NCBI GenBank assembly: GCA_973895155.1
Contig: OZ316894.1
Span: 4,588,001-4,652,000 of the forward strand
Direction: 5' to 3'
Source: Marsupella aquatica
Lineage: Eukaryota; Marchantiophyta
Length of the DNA stretch: 64,000 bases
Positions 29,376 through 41,243 of this stretch are shown here, piece after piece. The notes beneath the pieces are model-generated. The model saw only the letters and a program-made list of their open reading frames with translations. It ran no database searches and was not told the DNA's origin. How positions within the stretch are numbered: position 1 is the stretch's first letter; each line of letters starts with the position of its first letter. The translations under genes were made by a program, and so were the position numbers.

Positions 29376-31280
29376 AAGGCTTTTGTGATTTTTGTGTTTA
29401 TACATTTTGAGTGTATTAATTTTCCATAATGCCCTCTAAGGAGTACATTATGGTAATATAAAACAGGGATCAGATGGTGGGAGAACAAAGATGAGCAAGA
29501 ATACTAAAGATTTGGTTTGCACGTCGGTGTTTTTGGTCGGCACCTTATGTTCAAAGGACGGGGAATAAGTGAAAACCTAGGTTAGAAAACTTTTAGCTAA
29601 AAAAGTTAAATTGGTCACATGTAATAGGCCAATATATACTAAATCAAGTAGCGGGAAAACTTGTGGTCGGGAAAGTTCAAAATGTACACCTGCGATGCGA
29701 AAGTCTCCAAGCAAGTAAAAAAAACTTTTCCATAGAAAATTGCGAACCAAATTACACATACAATACACATGGAGGCATACCGGCAGCGGTCAGGATCTCG
29801 GGCAGATGAAAATACCACACCACCCGGGCAGTTCTGTACCGTCAATGCCAAAGACACAAAATTTCCCGTACAGATGTTGGAGCAGAGGAGAGGATCACCG
29901 CCCGGGCAGGTCAGGGACAGGGTCAGGCAGGAACAGACAAATGGGTGACGTAAGCATATTCTTGTGGGTGTCAGAGGAGAGGAGTCGAGTGTGGAGCTGC
30001 GGGCGCCCGGGCAGTTCCGGTCTGCGCGCCGGGTCAAGTCGTATGGTAGACTGGCAAATAATGGTGACCTGGCCTGATTTCATTTTGAAGGGTGTTTACT
30101 GAAATTGTATATATATATTCGGATGTTATATTCTGAAGAAAATATGTGCCAAAAAGGCTCATTTTGAAGAAACCAAAGTCTGGATTGACTTGAAAGTTTT
30201 CTCCTATCATTCTCATGGACACAGACACATAAACTAAACATTTTACACCTAATGATGAGAAAACCTAGATAATCAATGTTAGAATTAACTATTTACCTAC
30301 ATTTCAAGTATGTTAGGAGACTCTATACCCTTGAAAGTTAACTCAAAATATGTATTGAATGAAACAAAAGTTTACATCTAGTATTGTATTTTAAATTGTT
30401 GAGACCTTGTGATGGCAAAGTATTGGAAACTCTTATTGTAACAAGTGTAACGCTCTTTGAAAAATATCATTTCTTGGAGCTCTGCAGTGGGAAATTTAAT
30501 TGAAGCCATCTTTGTGAAAGAGCAACTCTCTCTGAAAAATAAGATTTCTCAACAATACCCTCTTAGATTAAAATCTGAGATAGCTTTGTTGCAACAAAAT
30601 AAGTCAAACCCCTCCTTAACACAAGAGCAATACTCCATGGAAAATATAATTTAATCTCAAGAACAATGCTCTATGAAAATCAAGATTTGCACCCAGTTTT
30701 CCTAGTGGAAATTGTTATATTGGTTCATAGGGATTGTGTTTCTTCTTGCCCCCTTTTGTGGGATTTTTGAGATCTATTATAAACATAAAAATATTCTTGA
30801 GTAAAAATTTGAATTAATTTTGCTTTTGCTCATTGAACAAACTACTTGAGACCCTAGAGTAAATTGTGAAGAGCTTAGTCTATATAATTTTATTACCATT
30901 AAGGCCAAATAAGGCATAAAAATACCTAAACATACTTTACATATTTTATGGTTTTTTAATGAACTCTAAAAAAAATGGTTAAAGTGACTAGCTTGAGGGA
31001 AAAGGATATTAAGAGAATACAACTATACTTGCAATCAATGCTGATCAGGTTGATACATGATAACTTTGGACAGAAATGTACATAGGTGATGCTTTGACAA
31101 GGTACTTTTGGACAGGTAAACAAAAATGATGATTTGAGATGATATTTTTGGAGACAAGTGTAACAAATAGTATCCAAGCATATATGTATGTTTGATTCAA
31201 GTCCATCCAAGTTTGGTTTGTCCATGGGGGCTTCATAAAAAAACATATGAGTCCATCCGGACTTTAAGTTCCATTTTAAG
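29376..31280. other. No recognisable gene; contains short repeats
   Basis: The word GCCCGGGCAG or ACCCGGGCAG recurs at about 29,822, 29,901 and 30,006. A roughly 62-bp sequence (GTTTACTGAAATTGTATATA...) at about 30,090-30,152 recurs at 31,281-31,341 in the same orientation, 1.19 kb apart. No coding region is supported. Confidence 0.45.
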
Positions 31281-31341
31281 GTTGTTTACTGAAATTGTAT
31301 ATATATTCGGATGTTATATCCTGAAACAAATATGTGCAAAA
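31281..31341. repeat. Second copy of a 62-bp direct repeat (first at about 30,090-30,152)
   Basis: Shared core GTTTACTGAAATTGTATATA, then ATTCGGATGTTATAT and CTGAA, then AAATATGTGC. The pair could be the ends of an unrecognised element or two fragments of one repeat family. Confidence 0.6.
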
Positions 31342-31388
31342 ATCTGTTCTCTGGCACTCTGCAAATTGGGCAAGTCTTAAAATAAATT

Positions 31389-31580
31389 TATCTGCTACTT
31401 TCTTATGACGCAAATTGTGTAAAACGTTTTTGATATATTCTGCTACTTGCTTATTATGAAGCCAGTTGTGTAAAGGTTCCAATTTATCTGCTACTTGCTT
31501 ATTATGACATAAGTTTTGTAAAAGTTTTAATTTATCTGCCACTTTGGTAATGAAGCAAATTCTGCAAATTTTTACGGGTC
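31389..31580 (-). repeat. 48-bp tandem repeat, four copies, coding a 16-residue repeat
   Basis: Units start with TATCTGCTACT-like sequence at 31389, 31437, 31485 and 31533, exactly 48 bp apart. On the minus strand the frame is open through all four and gives a degenerate 16-residue repeat (NKQVADKLEPLHNWLH, NKQVAEYIKNVLHNLR). The open frame (31623-31276) exists because 48 is divisible by three. Whether a protein is made is unknown. Related single units occur at 35,460-35,860. Confidence 0.7.
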
Positions 31581-33870
31581 TAGTTAGAGACTCTTGTAAT
31601 TGTGAAATCTGTGAAAAATCCACATTATCCCATAAATTCTAAACCATTGGATCTGTGTAATTGGACCATCTAGATTCTTTTCATGTGTGAGCACTTGTGT
31701 GAACACTCATGTGAGACAAAAATGAGAACTTGATTCTCAGCCATTGGATGTTTCTAATTGGAGCATCCAGATTTCTTGCATGTGAGAACTCTTGTATATT
31801 CCTTGGATGGGGGACACTTGTATGCAGAATCATGTGGGACAAAAATGAGAACCCGTATCAGATTGCATTAGAATATTAGACAATGTCCATGCAATCATGT
31901 CACACCAAAATAGATGCATGTACGTCATTTTTATTAACCATGTCATAATGAATGAGTGGACATGTCCAATTAACTTACCCCTCATTCCATGTCTCCACAT
32001 CCATTTTACATCAACTTGTCATCAAACAATATGATAGACTACTATCCCCCAAAAGCACTATCATTTTTACAAAATGAGGAAAAAGTGAGAGTAAATCCTA
32101 GCCCTTTATCAAAAATTAATTTTTTTGGCACCATCAGATCCACCTAGACACCCCACTAGACACTCCTCCCAACTCAAATGTCTGTAAGAATGCCTGCTCG
32201 CATCTGCCAAAAATGAAAATTATAATAAATTTTGGAAATTTTGGAAAAATCTGAATATCTAAACTATTATTTAAATACACATATCAAGAGTCACCCAAAT
32301 AAAATGAATAAATCAGAAAACACTCCCTCATATTGTGCGACCATAAATGGACACCCGTCGCACATGCCCATGCACAGACCTTTTCCCTCCCCAATAGCAA
32401 CACTTTCACAACAATAACATACCTCGAGGGCCTCACGCCAAGGGTGTCTCATATCAAGCGCAAAGTTTTTGGGGAAAGACACATTAAATATAAGTAAAAG
32501 TTTTAATCACTGATTTTTTAAACACAAATTCTTTTGACTTTTAGAATCTTCTTATAATTTTCATAAATTGATTAAAACAGCCCTAATGTCCTTCCACAAA
32601 AATCTATTAGTCTTTCACAAGATCCTATAAAAAAACCTTTACTTATTTGTACATTATGGGTAGGAAGAAAATAAGCGAGGACCCGTGGACAACAATGACC
32701 AAACTGATAACAATTTTACAACATTAACAACCCAACCAAAATGAGGAGACTTTTGCACCCATGAAGTATGACAAACAATCAGGCCCGTGCTTTTTAATCT
32801 GATGGCACTATCATGGTTGTTTTCCAAAATTTGACTGTTTTCATCCCAACAAAAGACTGTGAAGCAAAACATGGAAGGGGTCAAAGAGACTGGAAAAAAG
32901 GGAGGGGCAATGATCAAGGAGAAAGTGGGAGGCACATGGATGGGAAGACGTGGCCTTCGAAGCTCAATGGATGAGAAAGGGGAACGCAATGATAACTTTT
33001 CTGCAACACATTCTTTTACATACCTACGTATTGTATGCCACTGTAACATCCGTTGCACAGCATCATACTTTCTGCAATTATATCTTTTGTACATCTTTTG
33101 CATAATGACATCTTTTATGTCATGTCATCTTTTGGGTAATGACATCTTTTACACTAGAACATTTTCAATTTGCATAACAATATCTCTGGTGATTAACACA
33201 GGTATTGAGCTAGTTTTGCATAACAACCAATCACCCAAAACTTCATTATGTTCTGTAGAGCCCTTAATGGTGGATGATAGGAATTTTATAACATTACCAA
33301 AACTAAACCTCAACTAATATTTTACCCTCGAGTCCTTGCAACACTCAATGGTTCCACCATTGGGTTGTTCCAAACTAGCCAGAGTTACTTTGGTTAATCA
33401 AGAGTGGGAAAGGGTGGGATTATCATGATTTAACACAAAATAGTGACATGGTATCCAATTCTATCATTTTGGTGCCCCTCGAGCCTGCAGTTGACCAAGG
33501 ATGCACTGCACAACAAGGGCACATGAGAACCTTCAAATCAGGTTGGACTTATCTAGAGAGTATTTGTAGTAGTGTTACCAGTTTGGGACAGGCTCATTCT
33601 CACGCTTCTTGAGGCATGTGGGTATCAAATTATGTTTTAGTTGGCTTGCAGTAACAACTTGTTGGGTGTACTTGTGTGCAGCTCTTCAGAACTTTTCTTA
33701 CGAGGACTCTAAGTGGATTGCAGGAGTGTGATTCCCCACCAATCAAGCAAAACTTGCTTGTGCATTGAAGCTGACTAGCCAACTTTGTCATTTAGATCAT
33801 CTCTGTGCTTTTTAAATTCGTTTTTATTGCAATGGATAGAAATAGCTCCAACTTAGTTTATCACTTACAG
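31581..33870. other. No recognisable gene
   Basis: AT-rich. Short local repeats of GACATCTTTT occur near 33,080-33,150. Open frames up to about 150 codons show no family motif. Confidence 0.35.
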
Positions 33871-33879
33871 AATAGACAT

Positions 33880-34805
33880 GGTGGACTATTTTAGTAAAAT
33901 CTTAGTAAGTACCAATGAATGTCAAAGTCAAGAATATCACAAACGCAAAACTAGTCAATGATTAGTTTTCCACAGAAGACAGATGTTGTGACACAAATGC
34001 CTTCTAAGATTTACCTAAGCCCACCTTAAGCCAAGTTGACACAGGCAGATCAGACCTAAGCTGACCTCAACTGAGCCAATCTGACCAGAAAAAACCTTGT
34101 CTAAGCCAAGTTGGCCTTTGCCAACCTAATCTATCTAAGCTAACTTCAAAATTTAAGACCAATGTTGTGAATTTTTTATTTCATTTCTGTTGGATAAAAA
34201 AGGTGTGAGTCTACTATTTAATAGTATTAATAGACATAGCCGTATACTCTGGTAAAAGCTGAGTACCCGATTGGAACTTGAAGTTGAGACATAAAAACAG
34301 ATATTCAAAGATATATAAAATAGACAAAGATAGCCAATGATCAATTTAATTGCCACATATACACAAATCTCTTCTTAGGTGATTTACCTGAGATCATTTC
34401 ACTTAAGCTGCTTTACCGAACCTGACCTTAAGTCAACCTGACCTAAGCAGATCTGACCTCAACCAACCTTACCCCTAAGCTAAATTTACATATGCTGACG
34501 TTACATACGCTGAATTCAAAACTTAGAGCATGGTTTCAAGAGCATTTTTAACTTTCATTCGTACTTGATTTAAAAATTGAAAGTTTTAGAGCTCATAGAA
34601 TATACATGGTGACCATATACTGTGGCAAAATCTTAGTACCAATGGAGCATTGGGTCAAGAAAAAAAAACAGGCAAAGATAGCCAACATTTGTCGGATTAG
34701 TATGCCACATAAGACATAATTAAATGCCTTTTAAGCTGATTTGACCCAGGCAGATCTAACCTGAGCCTACCTCATCTATGCTGATATGACCTAGGAAAAC
34801 TTAAA
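33880..34805. repeat. Diverged tandem repeat, three units of about 360-370 bp
   Basis: Anchor ATACT(C/G)TGG(T/C)AAAA...AGTACC-like sequence at about 33882, 34241 and 34613. Each anchor is followed about 120-150 bp later by a block of repeated CTGACCTAAG/CTAAGC words (about 34,010-34,130, 34,385-34,500 and 34,730-34,800). The copies are heavily diverged. Confidence 0.55.
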
Positions 34806-34893
34806 GAAAAACAATATTCATTCTGGGAGCTTGTTTGTTTGGGTTTGAGTGGTCCTCACCCTCTTTCCCCCTTTATTCCTAAAAAAAAAACAG
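34806..34893 (+). mobile_element. Possible LINE tail with A-rich end
   Basis: A T/C-rich stretch (TTGTTTGGGTTTGAGTGG, then CTCTTTCCCCC) ends in a run of A at about 34,881-34,890. No coding part is visible. Confidence 0.3.
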
Positions 34894-35459
34894 AAAAACA
34901 ATTCAATCAATCTACAAATCAATGTGGCATGGAAGAACTAGGAAACATTAAACCTTATAACTCTTTCCATGATATGTGAAGGGTAGTGAAATGAATGTCT
35001 TTTTGCATTTGAATGGACATCCTTATCATTTGCTAGTTGTGTTGAGATACATGTGTTGAGGAACCAGGGTTCAACGCACAATCTATCTTGAATTAAAAGA
35101 TGTTTGGTTCACCCATTTTAGGGTGCATCCTTGACCAAAAGGAAAAATTGACTATATATATTAACACCATACATTGGCCATAGCTTAATAGCACTAATTC
35201 ATGGTAAAGTACGTTGTGTTCAGAGAGTTAACCTATTTAATCACTTGCTTGAGCTAGGTATCAACAAGTTGTTATCCCTTGCTACTCTCAACAATGTTGT
35301 TATAAATGGGGCACTTGTAGAAGAACCCTACATCCTAATTCTCCCTCACCCACCTTCCCTTACCACATCAAACAACTTTCCTTTTGGTAGAGTCCAATTG
35401 AGAGAAAAGTGGTTAGAAATTTAGAGTTCAATAATGTTACCAACAACTCACAACTAGAC

Positions 35460-35870
35460 CCACATACTGGTTTAAGTTTATCTGCTACTTGCTTATGCAG
35501 AGTAAAACCGAGATTGTCTTCTGGAATTAAGCTCTGAAGAGAAATCTGTGCAAAAAGCTTTTACTCTCAATTTTAATTTATCAGGTACTTGTTTATTATT
35601 TCACAATGGTGTAAACATATATAACACACTGCACAAAGGCAAAAAAGGTCTAACCGGGAGACAAGATCCCAAAGGCAACACAACCCAATGAAGGGGAGGA
35701 AAAGAGAGGAAAGGGCCCCAAGAAAAACAACCCAAGGGGTCCCCAACCACAAGCCAAAGAAGGAACAAATTAGGACAAAAAGTAAAAAGCCTTATTTACT
35801 TGCTTCTTGTAAATGAAGTAGAAAGTTTTGTTTACCTGCTACTTGGAAAGTGAAGCTTGGATGGACCACC
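35460..35870. repeat. Scattered relatives of the 48-bp repeat
   Basis: TTTATCTGCTACTTGCTTAT at 35,475 and variants at about 35,576, 35,795 and 35,833 (TTTACCTGCTACTTGGAAA) match units of the 31.4-kb array. They are spaced irregularly. Confidence 0.5.
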
Positions 35871-35929
35871 ATGTTGCACACAGTTCTCCTGCGTACCACA
35901 TTTTGGTGATCCATGTGAATGTTAGGCTT

Positions 35930-36737
35930 ATAACTTGATGATGATTATGAGTAACTTGATGCGGGCTTTAGTGCAGCAGGCATTGCCTTTTCATTTTGAT
36001 TTCCCCCATGCCATTGTTGGAGTCCTTCTTGTGAGATGCAATGGAAAACCTCCTAAATTGTGGCAGCTGGTCCAGGTATTACCAACTGGTACATTTGGAA
36101 AGCTCTGTGCACTCTGGATCGGGGTTAACATTTCAGAAGGAGGGATTCAAATCAAAATTTTGATGGAGATGTGTCTGTGTATGAAAATTGCGTGGTCTTG
36201 AGGGTATAATTGGCTTTTGGTGCAGGATGCTGGTTATCACCAACAGGAGTTATCTGGTCAGATGGTGAGGGACTTTGCTTTGTGTGGGTGGCCTTTTTAG
36301 CCTGCTGGATGGAGTCTTATTGATTGACGTTTGCCAGTGGTGTGCATTAGACCCCCCCTGAATGTAGCGGATTTTAGATTCACTCTAGGTTTTGATGATT
36401 GTTTGGTCATCCAAGGTGATTAGTTTAGTTTTCCATTTGTGTTTTGGTCGGTACAAAGAGTTAATCCTTTCTCTGGATTTTTGCCATTTGACAGATGTTC
36501 AGCGCCCACTTACGTGCTGGTCCTCTTCATTTCTGTTGGCTGAGTCAGCCCTCTTATTTGCCGTGTGACTTAGTTGTTTTTTCTTAGTTACTCTCTTTTC
36601 CTTTTCCCTCGGGTTGAAAGTGTTTGATCCAAGTGCTGTTGGCCTTTCTATCTTTTTTGATCTTTCCTGTTATTCCCAGTGTTTTATTGAGTTTGACTTT
36701 CCATATAAGTAAAGTGCTTCTTTCAAGGGAGAAAAAA
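35930..36737 (+). mobile_element. LINE fragment: degenerate 3' coding end, 3' UTR and A-rich tail
   Basis: The 88-codon frame at 35,935-36,201 includes LWQLVQVLPTGTFGKLCALW, similar in layout to the W-rich region near the end of plant LINE polyproteins. A T-rich 3' UTR ends TAAGTAAAGTGCTTCTTTCAAGGGAGAAAAAA, matching the terminus at 7,798-7,834. No RT core is present, so the copy is 5'-truncated. Confidence 0.45.
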
Positions 36738-37259
36738 TACCCTGCATATGGAAAATGAAGCTCGGATGGACAGAGTGATTGAGGAGGGAGTCCCTGGTGG
36801 ATTGTGCCCTGCCTCACAGTCATAGAGAGTCAAGCATGAAGTCTTTTGGGTCTTCAACTTCATTTTGGACGTCCTTTCACTACGTCAGACAGGTCGTTCC
36901 AGAAGCCACTATGGATGAATTAGTGACATATAGAAATTGAAGCTTGATGAAGAAGTGCACATGGCTACTTTACTTAGATGAAACATACAGGGCTCGAATG
37001 GATAGAATAAAGCCTGTAGCAGGTGTCCATCCACTCACCCGTCATATTTGAGTGACAACGCTAAACACTATTACCAGAGTTAAATTTGATCAAACATCGA
37101 GGTCCATCCCAGTTGCATATATTTATGGGAGCATTCTGACAAACCTGGAGGTGCATCTGGGCTCAGTTTTGAATTGTTTCTAAGAAAGAATTAATAAAAA
37201 TTCAGTATATTTTCTCCTCTACAGACTACAGCAGAGCGACGAGTTAAGGAATTAGGACA

Positions 37260-37690
37260 GTACAGATGCCCGTCTATTTTTGGCCTGCGGGCTGGGGGTG
37301 GGAGCGCGATCCCTAGCAGCCCGTCGTCCCCACGGGGGCGCCGCCAATGGTACCCATGATGTTCGGGGGCTAGTCGAGTCTGCCCCGGTTCTCTTAGCTT
37401 GCCCGCGGGCCGAGGCTCCTGACTGACCCTACGACAGCCACGAAGTCACGAACAACCCATCGCCTCGATTCGCAAGTGTCCCATGAATGTGTGCGGGGGA
37501 GGCAGGGGAGGGCAGGGCAGCATCATCTCATTCCGGCGGCCGAGATGGCGCCTCCCTGTATGGATCTCGCCGTACCGATCCTTCTCCGCGCCAGAGGCCT
37601 TTTCGTACCCCTCTGGCTTTACCTGCCCAGCGTTATAAAGGCTTTTTCCAGTTCGCCAGCATGGCGAATGTCACGAGCGTTTTAATTTTA
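37260..37690. other. GC-rich island of unknown origin
   Basis: This is markedly more GC-rich than its surroundings, with CCCACGGGGGCGCCGCC-like and GGCGGCCGAGATGGCGCC stretches. A frame at 37,541-37,685 reads MAPPCMDLAVPILLRARGLF and on. No family is recognised. It could be a fragment of a host promoter or exon carried by the Helitron-like element whose 3' end lies at 38,076. Confidence 0.4.
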
Positions 37691-38046
37691 ATTTGTTTTT
37701 CTTGTCTTAGAGCATCTCCTTGGTGTATACTATTCTAAGATGGAGTTATGTATTCTATTCTAGGATGGAGTTTTTTTTATAAGGTTTATATTGTAAGGAT
37801 GATATGTCAACATGCAAGCCCAATGGTTATGGCCTTCACCCGGGAGCTTTACTTGGCTTTACTTGGCTCTTCAACTATAATAAGTGATATCATCTTTTTT
37901 CGTCCGTCATCCCCTTATGAAATATAGAATTGGCGGGAATCAAAACTGGCCTTTAGATATTTTAGAGAAATTTTGTATCCATTCGATTCTATTATCATTT
38001 GCCCTCTCTTATCTCAGCCCCCCCCCCCCTGTGGGCCAGCCCTCAT

Positions 38047-38076
38047 TGCACCGTGCAACGCACGGGCATAGGGCTC
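38047..38076 (+). mobile_element. Helitron-like 3' terminus
   Basis: The hairpin CCGTGC-AAC-GCACGG is followed by GCATAGGG and CTCG|T. Helitron 3' ends have a short hairpin about 8-12 nt before CTRR and insert before T. CTCG departs from CTRR. A closer match to the rule lies at 52,801-52,828. The 5' end was not located. Confidence 0.45.
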
Positions 38077-38260
38077 GTATATTGATAATTAGGTTTGGTT
38101 GGGTTCTTTTGTGGGCCTCTGTTAGGAGCTTTACCTGGCTCTTCAATTTGTTGATAATTAGGTTTTTAGGTTGGGTTGCTTTTGTGGGCCTTTGTTAGGT
38201 CTCCCTCCCTTTTTTGTTCTCTCCCCTTTGTTCCCATAGTCTTTTGTATTTTGGTAGTTT

Positions 38261-38288
38261 GATATATATATATATATATATATATATT
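38261..38288. repeat. (TA)n microsatellite
   Basis: About 13 TA units. A shorter tract lies at about 39,661-39,679. Confidence 0.9.
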
Positions 38289-38339
38289 TTGTTTGCATAT
38301 AGCAAGGATGATATGTCAAGATGCAAGCCCAACGGTTAA

Positions 38340-40736
38340 GTTTATTATTACCTCATGACATAGACAACTTGGACAACAATCAATTCATCTTGGATAACCT
38401 TATCTGAATCCTATATTCTGAACTATATAGTCTCTCAAGTAGAAGTGAAGTTTTCAGAAACCTAGTAAGCACACAAGTGAATAGCTAACTCACTGGCATA
38501 GCCTTGTTTGCTCAAACTTAATGGTATGGTCAACACAGCGTTACAATAGACCAACCCAGTAATCACTAGAGATGATCTGAGAGTAGAAAGACATACACAA
38601 TCCAATAATGAAAAGCGTTACCTAAATCCCCTTATATATTAAGCTCTTTGATTTAAGGTCTATCAAATGATCCCGATCACTCATAGGGTCCATCAACTAA
38701 GATTTTGCATTTTGAGGTTCATCCATATATCCTTTTGTAAAGAATGCCACATAGTGTGAGGAAAAGATGCTAAGAATATTATTTATTTATATTTCTTAGA
38801 ATGTTTATGACAGTTGGATTTTCCTGATCTTCCCTAGATTTAAGGATCACCATTAGATTCTGGCTAATGGGGTCTGTGGCTAAGTGGGAAAAGTGGCTGA
38901 GGAAAGACTTGTACACCAACAATTTTTGCCAAGAATTGCTAGTTCATAGAGGGAGATGGACTCTAGCCAAATTTGCCACTAATTAAAATGTAAAATGTCA
39001 CCTTTTGTGAAGGAGAGGATGCTAGGAATATCTGACACTCAGAAATTAATCTGGCGAATGGGGATAACTTTACACTTAAGGACAGCCCCCAAATTCTGGC
39101 TATTGGGGTTGGTGTCTACATGTGAAGTGATGAATCTAATTATATAAACCACAGCCTATAATAGTGGTGCAGGTGGCCGATGGGGATTGGATTAGGGCAA
39201 GTCTCTGACAATAATAGGGTGTCTCAAATGTCCCGCTGCTGCCTCTGGTCCCGGTCAGCAATGAATTCCCAGGAAAAAAGTGGCGGACACAAAACTTGGC
39301 GTCCACTCACTGTTGAATTGTGACCGAAACTGATAATTCCGGGCTTCATTTTTTTCCCACAAGGTTTGAGACACCATAATGTAGTGTTTGAGAAGTCACC
39401 GTAGACTAATTGATGACTAATTGATCATGATTGACAGTCAATTAACAAAAGCTTGAATGTAGTCACCTCTATTGAACAGATTACATAATCAAGCAAAAAG
39501 GAACTAACAAACCTACAGTAGCACTCTTTGGCCATCAGATGAAACCTAGCATATACTTTTCAGTTTTCACTCAGAAAATAGGTGTGCCTACCTATGGTCA
39601 CTCTGGCAAAGAGTGGATCTTGGTGACCGGCTTGACCGCCAGATTATAGGACCATTGAGTTTATATATATATATATATACATTATTAATGAAACAAGGAC
39701 CTATAAATTTAGGGTGCACTTAAAAGCATCAGGGTCCCATAAATGACCAATTAGAAACTAGAGTATGTAAGCAATAATTATTCTATCAGCCATCAATGAT
39801 GATCATTACCAGGGAACGGTGGAGATATACGGGGGTGCACAACTTCATCGGTTTAGTTGAGTTTTTATTCCCATCTTTGTGTTATTTGGGTCTATAACCC
39901 CATTGTAACTTGTTTGTTAGTTTGTATAAGGTTTTGAGGGATCTTACAGGTGAGTCCACAATGTTGAGTAATCAAACGCTACACATATACAACATACATA
40001 GTTTACTTAACATGAGGAACTTTTGTACCAATCTTGTCTGTGGATTCTCAAATTTAAATGAGAATACATTTTTACATGCCAAAGTATCTCGTAAGATGCA
40101 ACTGGCAAACAGTGGCAACAACTATGCCGACAATTTTGCAGTGTAAAAGTAAACTGAATATTTCAATAACTAATGTGGGGGCTTTACACTCGATAAGTCA
40201 TCACCACTTGGGGATGGGTTTACCCTACTCAATTTAACTCCATTCAAAGCTTAAGTGTCAAACAGTGTAAAAAGACACAAGAAATCAGTGAAAGTTTCAA
40301 GTCATCACCAAAACAATTTTAAGACAGAAAAGGGAACTTGAAGCTCAGATGGACTTCTAGAACCTTTGCCACAGAGCTCGGATGTAGTTTTCCAACCAGG
40401 ATACACTGCAGCAAAACTCATGTTTTACTCACTTGATACACATAACACAGGAGAGTAAAATTAGCTAAAGTGAAAGTGGTCATCTAAGGAAATTAGTAGC
40501 TGTCCTAAAGCTGAATGTATCTTTCAGATTACTAATTATCCCGTAGTTTTTCTTTCAAGGGTCTTACTGTTTGAAATGCCCTCTTCATTGGAGGTAACTT
40601 GTGTTTGTCTTCTCCACGTCTCTTTTGCATTGAAAACGGGCTGTCTCCCTCATAAAAGGTACAGAAAAAGGAATATTTATCTACTTTTGTTATGTAGACA
40701 CTATCTCGGATCCTAGTCATGAACATAATCTATACA
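38340..40736. other. No recognisable gene
   Basis: AT-rich. Around 38,650-38,730 there is sequence related to the inner part of the MITE at 11,570 (GGTCTATCAA, GGGTCCATCAA). Otherwise no element or coding region is supported. Confidence 0.4.
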
Positions 40737-40752
40737 TAATTTTTTAGTTCTT

Positions 40753-41227
40753 TTTTTTTGTCTTGAACTGAAATGGGGAAGAAATACAATTAGACTCCTC
40801 CCACCCCAATCTGACACTTTTTCTGTAGGGAACCCAGACCAGGGTGAGCCCCAAGGGATCCGACAGGGACCCACACCAGGAAGGAGAGAGGATAAAATAA
40901 GGGCCACAAAGTGAGCAACCAACGGGGCAACCAGGGGCCGACCAGATAATCAGAACTCCAATCCACTACCCACAAAACAACCCACACACACATATACCCT
41001 CACACCTCACACCCCAGTGTGTGAGGAGGAAGGAGAGAGGATTAAATCAGGGCCACAAAGTGGGCAACCAGGGGCCAAGCAAATAATCAGAATTCCAATG
41101 ATCCACTACCCACAAAACCCATCCCACCCACACACATATACCCGTGTGGAGGGGAGATTGAACCTGGGACCTCTCACCTCTCAGTTCCAGGCAAAACCCC
41201 TAGCCAATTGACCTAAGCCAATTAGTT
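40753..41227 (-). mobile_element. tRNA-derived SINE with internal tandem duplication
   Basis: This copy reads on the minus strand: the tRNA-like head GGCTTAGGTCAATTGGCTAG at about 41,200-41,222, B box GGTTCAATCTCC near 41,155, body, and an A-rich tail after CAAGAC at 40,753. It is flanked by a 16-bp duplication with one mismatch (TAATTTTTTRGTTCTT at 40737 and 41228). Compared with the copy at 57,417, its body is duplicated: the segment from AGGAAGGAGAGAGGATA to the ACACATATACCC words occurs twice, near 40,878-40,999 and 41,027-41,142. Confidence 0.8.
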
Positions 41228-41243
41228 TAATTTTTTGGTTCTT

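Larger units (their letters stand above)
37791..38339. repeat. About 40-bp direct repeat flanking a 0.5-kb segment
   Basis: CAAGGATGATATGTCAASATGCAAGCCCAA-like sequence at 37,791-37,829 recurs at 38,300-38,339 with few differences. A Helitron-like 3' end lies between the copies. Confidence 0.6.
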
